Source: an uncultured Pseudorhodobacter sp. | GTDB lineage: Bacteria; Pseudomonadota; Alphaproteobacteria; Rhodobacterales; Rhodobacteraceae | Direction of reading: 5' to 3' | NCBI GenBank assembly: GCA_945952425.1 | Contig: CAMFIX010000095.1 | Coordinates: 1-9,022 of the forward strand | DNA: 9,022 nt | Shown here: one piece after another, positions 1-5,763 of the stretch | How positions within the stretch are numbered: the first letter of the stretch is position 1 | How the letters are laid out: every line of letters begins with the position of its first letter | Made by a program: the position numbers and the translations under genes | Notes under the pieces: model-generated | What the model was told of the DNA's origin: nothing | Database searches by the model: none | What the model saw: only the letters and a program-made list of their open reading frames with translations

Positions 1-468
1 GTGGACGCGCCGGGCGATCTTGCCCCGCGGTAGCATGCGATGATGGCGGCCTACCCCGCCGGGATGGCGATCAACACGACGGGCACGGCGGCGGCGCATG
101 CGGTGCAAAGCCCGATGGCGGCGTTCGGCCATGCGCCGCACGGCATCGGGGTCGGCGCGCTTTTGCCCTATGTCATGCGGTTCAACCTGCCCCATGCCCG
201 CCCGGCCTTTGCCGAGATGGGCCGCATCCTGGGCGCGGGCTCCGCCGAGGCCGGCATCGCGCGGATCGAGGCGCTTTTGGCCGCGGCCGGCGTGCCGGGT
301 GACATTGCCGCCTTGGGCATCGCGCCCGACCATTTCCCGCAGATCGCCCGCTCCAGCGTGCTGGCGACGCGGCTGGTCCTGAACAACCCCGCGCCGATGA
401 CGCCCGAGACGGTCACCGCCTTGTTGACCCGCGCCCATGCGGGCGACCGCGGCGCCTGGCCCGTCTGA
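1..468 (+). pseudogene. Iron-containing alcohol dehydrogenase, C-terminal part, interrupted by an in-frame TAG
   Basis: This is the C-terminal part of a group III (Fe-ADH) NAD(P)-dependent alcohol dehydrogenase. The gene enters from the left edge in frame 1. The segment AAYPAGMAI matches the family's conserved helix. It is followed by a His (fragment residue 20, counting from the ATG at 40) and a second His (residue 34, in APHG) 14 residues apart, the spacing of the last two metal ligands in the family. Then comes LLPYVMRFN, equivalent to the usual LPhvl.fN. Codons 1-30 (V-D-A-P-G-D-L-A-P-R) also fit the family in the same frame, so the TAG at 31-33 interrupts an otherwise aligned frame at a position usually held by Glu or another polar residue. 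No ribosome site precedes the ATG at 40. The His-rich maleylacetate reductase motif is not seen, so I do not call it that enzyme. The gene is probably a nonsense-mutated pseudogene; a sequencing error is possible. It lies 40 bp upstream of, and co-directional with, the hydrolase gene. Confidence 0.75.
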
Positions 469-508
469 GGCCCGTCTAAACCACAGCATGCAAGAGGGAG
501 GAGGCCCC

Positions 509-1411
509 ATGTCTGCACCGCAAAAGCACGACCAGAACGCCGGATGGCATCGATTCCGCATAGGCGACCTGGAATGCACCGCGATCTGGGACGGCTATAT
601 CCACCATGGCTACGAGGGCATCTTTCCCAATGCCGACCCCGATGAGATGCTGGCGCTGAAGCTGGCCCATCGCCTGCCCCTGGACCATATCCCGATGGAC
701 CTGAACCCGGTGGTCGTGAACACGGGCGACAGGCTGCTGCTGGTCGATGCCGGGATGGGGCAAACCTCGACCATGTTCGGCGACAAGATGGGGCGCCTGC
801 CCGAGAACCTGGCGGCGGCGGGCATCGACCCCTCCGACATCGACGCCGTGCTGATGACCCACCTGCATCCCGATCACAGCTTCGGCCTGATCCGCCCCGA
901 TGGCACGGCGCTGTTCCCCAGGGCCGAACTTTACTGCACCCAGGCCGACTGGGCCGAGTGGACCGACCCTGCAAGCCTGGCGCGCAACGATTTCCGCGCG
1001 CCCTGGACCAAGGGCACGCTGGAGGCCGTGGCGCCCTATCGTGACCGGCTGCGGCTGTTTTCGCCGGGCGAGACGATCCTGCCCGGGGTCTTTACCTTCT
1101 CGGTCGCGGGCCATGCGGCGGGCATGTGCGCCTATATCTTCGAAAGCCGGGGCGAGAAGGTGGTTTTCACCGGCGATGTCGCCCATCACCAGGTCTTTGA
1201 CCCGCACCACCCCGAGTGGTTCTTCCACATGGATTACGACACGAACCCGCAGCAAGGCGCCGCCGCCAAATCCGCGATCTTCGCCAAGGTGGTGGACGAG
1301 GGCATCCGCTTTCACGGCTATCACTTCCCCTATCCGGGGTTGGGCGACATGGAGCGGGTGGCCGACGGCACCTATCGTTTCCACGCCCAGGCGGTGAACC
1401 CGCGGCCCTGA
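509..1411 (+). CDS. MBL-fold metallo-hydrolase (methyl-parathion-hydrolase/lactonase-like)
   Basis: A 300-residue zinc-dependent hydrolase of the metallo-beta-lactamase fold. The dinuclear metal site is visible: H118-x-H120-x-D122-H123 (THLHPDH), H202 in AGHAAG, D223 in FTGD, and H272 in GYHFPYPG. The C-terminal half (DP..PEWFFHMDYD, then HFPYPGLGDMERV) resembles the methyl-parathion-hydrolase/OPHC2 branch of the superfamily, whose members hydrolyse esters, lactones or phosphotriesters. The substrate cannot be read from sequence. The ATG at 509 was chosen because GGGAGGAGG lies just upstream; the open frame extends back to 437 but only through codons overlapping the dehydrogenase. There is no signal peptide, so it should be cytoplasmic. 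It is probably co-transcribed with the broken dehydrogenase upstream, and it ends 16 bp from the stop of the convergent GntR gene. In context it is a candidate for hydrolysing the ester or lactone made by the nearby Baeyer-Villiger enzyme; this is inference. Confidence 0.88.
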   Translation: MSAPQKHDQNAGWHRFRIGDLECTAIWDGYIHHGYEGIFPNADPDEMLALKLAHRLPLDHIPMDLNPVVVNTGDRLLLVDAGMGQTSTMFGDKMGRLPENLAAAGIDPSDIDAVLMTHLHPDHSFGLIRPDGTALFPRAELYCTQADWAEWTDPASLARNDFRAPWTKGTLEAVAPYRDRLRLFSPGETILPGVFTFSVAGHAAGMCAYIFESRGEKVVFTGDVAHHQVFDPHHPEWFFHMDYDTNPQQGAAAKSAIFAKVVDEGIRFHGYHFPYPGLGDMERVADGTYRFHAQAVNPRP

Positions 1412-1418
1412 AACGCGG

Positions 1419-1445
1419 ACGGCTGCCCTATAGCGGGGCGGCCGT
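1419..1445. terminator. Stem-loop between convergent MBL hydrolase and GntR genes
   Basis: A ten-pair stem, 1419-1428 with 1436-1445, containing one T-G pair and a 7-nt loop, lies across the 16-bp gap between the two stop codons and overlaps the GntR stop. No clear T-run follows on either strand, so termination, if any, would be weak or factor-assisted. On the minus transcript the T-G pair becomes an A-C mismatch. Confidence 0.4.
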
Positions 1446-2123
1446 ATCCTTGTTGCGCTTGGCGTATTCCATGATCGCCAGGTCGCCCGCCAACAGGATG
1501 TGATGCTCGCAGGCCAGTTGCGCGGCCTGCGGGTCGCGGGCCACGGCGGCGGCGTTGATGATCGTCTCCAGCTCGGAGATCGAGGGCTCGATCCGGGCCG
1601 GATCGACAAAGGCAAAGCGGCGGAAGATGGCGATGCGGGCATGGATGGCGCGCAGGGTCTCGGTCAGCACTTCGTTGCCGCCGCCGGCCAGAAGCTGCAG
1701 GTAGAAATCCGCCTTGATCTCTTCGCGGCTGTCCACATCGCCCTTGCGGTATTCCTTGTCCAGCCGGTCGCGCAGCTTGACCAGCGACTTCGCCTGGGCC
1801 GCATTGGCATTCAGCGCGAAAAGCTTGCCCGCCAGCCCTTCCAGCGTCGCGCGCACCACGTAGATCGAGCGGATCTCGGTCTCGGTCAGCACGGCGACGA
1901 TGGGGCCGGTGTTGGGCAGAACCTTGATCAGATGCTCGCTTTCCAGCTGGCGCAGCGCCTCGCGGATCACCGTGCGCGAGACGCCCAGAGTCTCGCAGAG
2001 CATGTTCTCGACCAGCCGCTGGCCCGGCACCAGCCGCCCGTTCAAAATCTCTTCGCGGATATGCTTGACGACCTGCTGGCGCAGCGGTGCGGCGGTGCGT
2101 TCGATCAGGGGTGAACCTTGCAA
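1428..2123 (-). CDS. GntR-family transcriptional regulator, FadR/FCD type
   Basis: A 231-residue DNA-binding regulator. A winged helix-turn-helix covers residues 11-75, with the typical LCETLGVSRTVIREALRQLE recognition segment at 42-61. An all-helical FCD ligand-binding domain follows at about 84-212 (IYVVRATLEGLAGKL opening). FCD domains usually bind a metal through an Asp/Asn and three His; here the FH position is FY (Y141), the EH position is EL (L185), and only H208 (CEHHI) is plainly kept. The effector is therefore probably bound without the usual metal centre. The start is TTG at 2123, supported by GAGGAGG six bases upstream; no ATG lies near. It is the last gene of the BVMO-SDR-GntR minus-strand operon, 110 bp after the SDR stop, with a palindrome in that gap that may be its own operator. 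Most members are repressors released by a pathway metabolite. Confidence 0.92.
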   Translation of the reverse strand: MQGSPLIERTAAPLRQQVVKHIREEILNGRLVPGQRLVENMLCETLGVSRTVIREALRQLESEHLIKVLPNTGPIVAVLTETEIRSIYVVRATLEGLAGKLFALNANAAQAKSLVKLRDRLDKEYRKGDVDSREEIKADFYLQLLAGGGNEVLTETLRAIHARIAIFRRFAFVDPARIEPSISELETIINAAAVARDPQAAQLACEHHILLAGDLAIMEYAKRNKDTAAPL

Positions 2124-2183
2124 CTTGGGCCTCCTCTTGTGCCTTGGTGCCTGCCAGGCCCGGCGCGACGGGCCTCAGTCAAG

Positions 2184-2194
2184 ATTAGCCTAAT
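2184..2194. promoter_or_regulatory. Candidate GntR operator upstream of the GntR gene
   Basis: The perfect 11-bp palindrome ATTAGCCTAAT lies 61 bp upstream of the TTG start of the GntR gene, in an AT-rich island within GC-rich DNA. Read on the minus strand with two flanking bases it gives GTATTAGGCTAAT, matching GTATTACGGTAAT at 4706-4718 (+) in 11 of 13 positions, including both halves of the palindrome. This suggests that one regulator, most simply the GntR protein itself, binds both. A TATTAG on the minus strand (2195-2190) could serve as a -10 box, but no good -35 is seen. Confidence 0.45.
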
Positions 2195-2233
2195 ACCAAG
2201 CTGAATGCGCGATTCCCCGGCCGAGCGCAAGCA

Positions 2234-2947
2234 TCACCCGACCGTCACCCCGCCGCAGACGAAAAGCGTCTGGCCGGTGACGAAACCAGCGCGGGGGTCG
2301 CAGAAGAAGGCCACCGCATTGGCCACATCCTCGGGCGTGCCCATGCGACCCAGGGGGATCGTCGCGCGCAGCTTCTGAAAGCTTTCGGACTCGGGCGGAT
2401 TGTTCTGCCAGAACGCCGTGGTCGCGATCGGCCCGGGGGCCACGCAATTGACGGTGATGTTCTGCGGCCCCAGCTCCAGCGCCCAGGTCCGCGCCATGGA
2501 TTGCAGCGCGCCCTTGGTGGCGGAATAGATCGTCCGCGCCTCTTTCCCCAAGGTCACGCGCGAGGTGTTCATCACGATCCGCCCCTGTCCCTCGCGCCGC
2601 ATCACCGGCACGAAGGCCTTGGCGCAGATCAGGGCGGGCCGGACGTTCAGATGCATCAGCCGGTCGAAATCGTCCAGCTGCACCGCATCGAAGAGGGCGG
2701 GCGCCACGATGCCCACATTGTTCACCAGGCAGGTGACCGGCAGCCGCGCGGCCAGATCGGCGCAGACCTCGGCCGTGGCCTTGGCATCCGACAGGTCCAG
2801 CTGCACCGCATCGGCGCGCAGGCTTTCGGCCTCGGGCACTTCGCGGTCCAGCACGATCACACGGTAGCCGTCGGCCTGCAGGCGCAGCGCGATGGCCTGG
2901 CCGATGTTGCGTCCGCCGCCGGTCACGACGGCATGAGGTTGGGTCAC
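2234..2947 (-). CDS. Short-chain dehydrogenase/reductase (SDR, FabG-like)
   Basis: A 237-residue classical SDR, a cytoplasmic NAD(P)(H)-dependent alcohol/ketone oxidoreductase. The cofactor loop TGGGRNIG is at residues 9-16 and the NNVG structural motif at 76-79. The catalytic set is N101, S129 (MNTSRV), Y141 and K145 (YSATK). The loop between the catalytic Ser and Tyr is one residue shorter than in FabG. PG.I.T after the active site and GQTLFVCGG near the end are normal for the family. The start is GTG at 2947, with AAGGA seven bases upstream. The gene begins 48 bp after the BVMO stop, across a GC-only stem-loop. In a BVMO operon the likely job is to oxidise an alcohol to the ketone that the monooxygenase attacks, or to handle its product. 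The exact substrate is unknown, and FabG-like names in databases would not be informative. Confidence 0.92.
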   Translation of the reverse strand: MTQPHAVVTGGGRNIGQAIALRLQADGYRVIVLDREVPEAESLRADAVQLDLSDAKATAEVCADLAARLPVTCLVNNVGIVAPALFDAVQLDDFDRLMHLNVRPALICAKAFVPVMRREGQGRIVMNTSRVTLGKEARTIYSATKGALQSMARTWALELGPQNITVNCVAPGPIATTAFWQNNPPESESFQKLRATIPLGRMGTPEDVANAVAFFCDPRAGFVTGQTLFVCGGVTVG

Positions 2948-2971
2948 GATAGCGTCCTTTGTGCGGGGGAA

Positions 2972-2989
2972 GGGGGGCCGCCGCCCCCC
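2972..2989. other. GC-only stem-loop in the BVMO-SDR intercistronic gap
   Basis: Six G (2972-2977) pair with six C (2984-2989), with one further C-G pair inside and a four-base loop. It sits between the BVMO stop and the SDR ribosome site in the same transcript. There is no T-run, so it is more likely an mRNA processing or stability element, or partial attenuator, than a full terminator. Functional effect is inferred only from position. Confidence 0.4.
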
Positions 2990-2995
2990 GAAGCG

Positions 2996-4624
2996 TCAGG
3001 CGATCTTGAAGCCGGCATAGCCTGCATCGCGTATGCGGTTCAGCTCGACCATGTAATTGGCCATGCCGCCCATGTACCACATCGAGGTGCGCGGCTTGCC
3101 CGGGATATTGGCCCCGTTGATCCAGCTGTCGGTGACCTGGAAGAGCGTCCCGGCCAGCCCGTCCTGGCAGATCTTGACCCAGCTCTCGACCGCGGCGGGA
3201 TCGGTGTCGACGATGCCGCCCGAGGTCTCGGCCGCGCGGATCAGGTCGGTGAAGTAATTGACCTGCCATTCATGCACCAGGGGCTGGCTGGTGAAGGGGC
3301 TGAAGGGGCCGAAGACCATGAAGAAATTCGGGAAACCCGCCATGGTCATGCCGCCATAGGTCCGCGGGCCGTCTTTCCACTGGTCGCGCAGCACCGCGCC
3401 GCCGCGACCGATGGTCTCGATCTTCAGGTAGTTCCCGGTCACCGCATCGAAACCCGTGGCCATGATGACCACGTCCAGCGCGATCTCCTGCCCGCCGATC
3501 ACCAGGCCGTTTTCGGTATAGCGTTCGATCTTGTTGGCCTTGACGTCGTGCAAGGTGACGTTCGGGCGGTTGTAGACCTCGTAATAGCCATCCGCCGCCA
3601 GCGGCCTGCGGGCGTAATAGTCGGTCGGCGTCAGCATGGCGGCGATCTTGGGGTCTTTCACCGCCGCATCCAGCTTGGACTTGATGAAGTCGGTCGCGGT
3701 CTTGTTCGCCTCGGCGGTCACGGTGATGTCGGCGAAGGTCTCCAGCATGAAGCTGAAGCCGTTGCCCTTAGCCCATGCTGCCTCATACCGCGCCGCGCGG
3801 TCTTCTGCCGAGACCGCCAGCGCCGAGGTCGTGCTTTCGACGAAGCCGAAGACCGTGCCGGTGTTCAGCGCCCAGTTGCGATAGGCCACCGGGTCTTGCT
3901 TGATCCGGGCGCGGACGTCCTGCGGGAAGGGGCCGATGCCCAGGGGCACCACCCATTGCGGGGTGCGCTGCAGCACATGCAGATGCCCGACCTTGGCGGC
4001 AATCGCCGTGATGATCTGGATGCCGGTCGATCCGGTGCCGACCACGGCCACCCGCTTGCCCGTCAGGTCGGGGTCGTCCTTCGGCCATTTCGAGGCGACC
4101 AGAACCTGGCCCTTGAACTTCTCCTGGTCGGGGAATTGCGGCGCGTAAGAGGAGGACAGCAGCCCCACCGCCTCGATCAGGTAACGCGCGCGGACGGTTT
4201 CGCCCTTGCCCGTCGTCAGAACCCAGCGTTTGGCGGCCTCGTCCCAGGCGGCGCGCTCGATCTTGGTGTTGAAGTTGATCGAGCGTTTCAGGTCGTGCTT
4301 GTCGGCGACCGCGTTCATGTAATCCAGCACTTCGGACTGGCGGGCATAGCGTTCCGACCAGTGCCAGTTCTGGAACATCTCCAGGTCGAAGGAATAGGTG
4401 TAGACGGTCGATTCGGTATCGACCCGGCAGCCGGGATAGCGGTTCCAGAACCAGGTGCCGCCGACGCCGCTGGCCATGTCGAAGGCCTGGACGTTCAGCC
4501 CCAGCGTCTCGCGCATCGCGTAAAGCGCGTAAAGCCCGCCCACGCCGACCCCGATGATGGCCACATCCAGTTCCAGCCCGTCCAGTTTCAGTCCTTCCAG
4601 GGGCTTGGCCTGTGCCTGCGTCAT
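2996..4624 (-). CDS. Flavin-containing (Baeyer-Villiger-type) monooxygenase, atypical signature
   Basis: A 542-residue class B flavoprotein monooxygenase of the cyclohexanone/phenylacetone monooxygenase family. Such enzymes use FAD, NADPH and O2 to convert ketones to esters or lactones. The FAD Rossmann motif GVGVGG is at 25-30. The second BVMO motif GGTWFWNRYPGCRVD is at 55-69, the NADPH Rossmann motif GTGSTG at 196-201, the Arg pair RRP before GYYEVYNRPNV at 339-352 (R340 aligns with the active-site Arg), and ATGFD at 389-393. The length is normal. Oddly, the FxGxxxHxxxWP signature reads FKGQVLVASKWP (170-181), with V176 where His is nearly always found; the preceding xATGxLS segment is EAVGLLS. 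The ATG at 4624 was chosen for its GGAGGAGAGGA ribosome site; an ORF extension to 4702 is less likely. It is first in an operon with the SDR and GntR genes and divergent from the dioxygenase. Activity as a true BVMO is probable but not certain. Confidence 0.92.
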   Translation of the reverse strand: MTQAQAKPLEGLKLDGLELDVAIIGVGVGGLYALYAMRETLGLNVQAFDMASGVGGTWFWNRYPGCRVDTESTVYTYSFDLEMFQNWHWSERYARQSEVLDYMNAVADKHDLKRSINFNTKIERAAWDEAAKRWVLTTGKGETVRARYLIEAVGLLSSSYAPQFPDQEKFKGQVLVASKWPKDDPDLTGKRVAVVGTGSTGIQIITAIAAKVGHLHVLQRTPQWVVPLGIGPFPQDVRARIKQDPVAYRNWALNTGTVFGFVESTTSALAVSAEDRAARYEAAWAKGNGFSFMLETFADITVTAEANKTATDFIKSKLDAAVKDPKIAAMLTPTDYYARRPLAADGYYEVYNRPNVTLHDVKANKIERYTENGLVIGGQEIALDVVIMATGFDAVTGNYLKIETIGRGGAVLRDQWKDGPRTYGGMTMAGFPNFFMVFGPFSPFTSQPLVHEWQVNYFTDLIRAAETSGGIVDTDPAAVESWVKICQDGLAGTLFQVTDSWINGANIPGKPRTSMWYMGGMANYMVELNRIRDAGYAGFKIA

Positions 4625-4664
4625 GTCCTCTCCTCCCTCTCTTGACCGCGCAGGGCCTTGGGCG

Positions 4665-4679
4665 CCGTGTTGGACACGG
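4665..4679. promoter_or_regulatory. Inverted repeat in the BVMO leader
   Basis: The perfect inverted repeat CCGTGT-tgg-ACACGG is centred 37 bp from the centre of the larger operator palindrome at 4702-4716. Its core fits the GT-N3-AC pattern known for FadR-subfamily GntR proteins, as does the 4702-4716 palindrome (GTATTAC). It could be a second operator. It could equally form a short hairpin in the BVMO mRNA leader, since GGC/GCC at 4661-4663 and 4681-4683 extend the stem after one mismatch. Confidence 0.3.
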
Positions 4680-4701
4680 GGCCGATCCTGCCTTCTGCGC
4701 A

Positions 4702-4719
4702 TACCGTATTACGGTAATA
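4702..4719. promoter_or_regulatory. Candidate GntR operator in the BVMO/dioxygenase divergent promoter
   Basis: Two perfect palindromes overlap here: TACCGTATTACGGTA (4702-4716) and TATTACGGTAATA (4707-4719). They form the most AT-rich patch of the 278-bp divergent region. The second has a counterpart, ATTAGCCTAAT, in front of the GntR gene. It covers the likely -10 element of the BVMO promoter, which suits repression. The binding protein is inferred, not shown. Confidence 0.55.
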
Positions 4720-4742
4720 TACACCGCCCGCCGCCCACGCAA
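4714..4742 (-). promoter_or_regulatory. Possible promoter of the BVMO-SDR-GntR operon
   Basis: Reading the minus strand, TTGCGT (4742-4737) and TATTAC (4719-4714) are separated by 17 bases, a reasonable sigma-70 spacing with half to two-thirds matches to the consensus boxes. The -10 lies inside the operator palindrome, about 90 bp before the BVMO start codon. No equally good promoter was found for the dioxygenase on the other strand; TAATAT at 4715-4720 is a possible -10 without a convincing -35. Confidence 0.3.
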
Positions 4743-4808
4743 CATCTTTCTTGGGCCCAGGTCTCTCCCCTTTTGCCCGTCCCCGCCGCCCCGCGCCCGG
4801 CCCGGCTT

Positions 4809-4821
4809 TTTCACTGTGAAA
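4809..4821. promoter_or_regulatory. Palindrome upstream of the hydroxyquinol dioxygenase gene
   Basis: TTTCACTGTGAAA is a perfect 13-bp palindrome, flanked by further T runs, in otherwise C-rich DNA and ending 81 bp before the dioxygenase ATG. Its sequence differs from the ATTA-S-N-S-TAAT sites, so a different regulator might use it. It lacks the CRP (TGTGA-N6-TCACA) and FNR (TTGAT-N4-ATCAA) arrangements. A 14-bp direct repeat (4786-4799 and 4837-4850) flanks it but is low-complexity C/G sequence. Confidence 0.35.
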
Positions 4822-4902
4822 TTTTTTCCTCACCCCCCGCCCCGCGCCCGCGGCAAACTGGCCCCCAGGGGCGGGGCCCCGACCAAGCGAGGAGGCAAGG
4901 CG

Positions 4903-5745
4903 ATGGGCGAATATTTTTCCGAGCGGCGGTCGGCCGAGGTGGTCAATGGCCGGATGGGCCCCGCGATGGACCCGCGGCTGCGCGCGGTGATGGGGGCGCT
5001 CGTCACCCACCTGCATGCCTTCGTCAAGGAGGTCAGCCTGACCCAGGAGGAATGGGCCCGCGCCGTCGATTTCCTGACCCGCACCGGCCAGCTCTGCACC
5101 CGCGAGCGGCAGGAGTTCATCCTGCTGTCCGACGTGCTGGGCCTGTCGATGCTGGTCGATGCGGTCGGCAACCGCAGGCCGCCGGGCGCGACCGAGAACA
5201 CCGTGCTCGGCCCCTTCCACGTCGAAGGCGCCCCGTTCCGCGCGATGGGCGCCTCGATCTGCCTGGACGGCAAGGGGGAAAGCTGCCTCTTCGCCGGCCA
5301 GGTCCGCACGACCGACGGCACCCCCATCGCCGGGGCCTGCGTCGATGTCTGGAGCGACAATGCCGAGGGCTATTACGATGTGCAAGAGCCCGACCGGCAG
5401 CCGAAATGGAACAACCGCGGGCGCTTCGTCACCGGGGCGGATGGGCGCTACAGCTTCGTCGGCATCAAGCCGGTCAGCTACCCGATCCCCGACGACGGCC
5501 CGGTCGGTCAGCTGCTGCAGGCCCTGGGCCGCCACCCGTTCCGCCCGGCGCATATGCATTTCATGGTCAGCGCCCCGGGCCATGCGACGATCGTCACCCA
5601 TACGTTCGACGGGACGGATGCCTATATCGGCGACGACGCGGTCTTCGGCGTCAAGGAAACGCTGGTCGCCCCCTTCGTTCCGGTCACGGACGGCACCGTT
5701 CAATGGCGGTCGGAGTTCGACTTCGTCATGGTCGCGGATGCTTAA
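4903..5745 (+). CDS. Hydroxyquinol 1,2-dioxygenase (intradiol ring cleavage)
   Basis: A 280-residue non-haem Fe(III) intradiol dioxygenase. Enzymes of this subgroup open 1,2,4-trihydroxybenzene (hydroxyquinol) between the ortho hydroxyls to give maleylacetate. An N-terminal helical dimerisation domain covers about residues 20-105, ending at NTVLGPFHVEGAP. A beta-sandwich catalytic domain follows. The four iron ligands are visible as Y158 (GYYDVQ), Y193 (VSYPIP), H217 and H219 (AHMHF), with spacing close to characterised hydroxyquinol enzymes. PVSYPIPDDGPVGQLL and RPAHMHFMVSAPG favour hydroxyquinol over catechol or chlorocatechol dioxygenases. The ATG at 4903 follows GAGGAGG; the frame is open back to 4612, but that stretch is the divergent regulatory region and has no conserved protein. 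It stands alone on its strand, divergent from the BVMO gene with 278 bp between, and ends 18 bp from the convergent ROK gene. Its product needs a maleylacetate reductase, which is not in the window. Confidence 0.93.
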   Translation: MGEYFSERRSAEVVNGRMGPAMDPRLRAVMGALVTHLHAFVKEVSLTQEEWARAVDFLTRTGQLCTRERQEFILLSDVLGLSMLVDAVGNRRPPGATENTVLGPFHVEGAPFRAMGASICLDGKGESCLFAGQVRTTDGTPIAGACVDVWSDNAEGYYDVQEPDRQPKWNNRGRFVTGADGRYSFVGIKPVSYPIPDDGPVGQLLQALGRHPFRPAHMHFMVSAPGHATIVTHTFDGTDAYIGDDAVFGVKETLVAPFVPVTDGTVQWRSEFDFVMVADA

Positions 5746-5763
5746 CAGGTTACATAACAGGGA

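Noticed and set aside
1..468. Calling the Fe-ADH a maleylacetate reductase to complete the hydroxyquinol pathway
   Set aside because: The visible motif (AHAV...APHG) is the metal-binding form of general Fe-ADHs, not the His-rich HVLGG..LPHA type of maleylacetate reductases, and the gene is broken.
476..1642. 388-codon minus-strand frame opposite the MBL hydrolase
   Set aside because: It is the shadow of a gene with a complete zinc-ligand set; its translation has no domain signature and runs into the GntR coding region.
2149..2159. GCCTGCCAGGC palindrome upstream of the GntR gene
   Set aside because: A GC-only 11-mer in GC-rich DNA with no counterpart at the other promoters; probably chance.
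2501..4645. 714-codon open frame on the + strand, antisense to the SDR and BVMO genes
   Set aside because: It mirrors the GC3-biased codons of two well-supported genes; the translation is His/Gly/Arg-rich without family motifs and has no convincing ribosome site.
4786..4850. Fourteen-base direct repeat flanking the TTTCACTGTGAAA palindrome
   Set aside because: The copies are low-complexity C/G sequence in C-rich DNA, where such matches arise easily; there is no sign of target-site duplication or an inserted element.
4612..4902. N-terminal extension of the dioxygenase reading frame
   Set aside because: It runs across the divergent promoter and operator region; the ATG at 4903 has a strong GAGGAGG and gives the normal family start.
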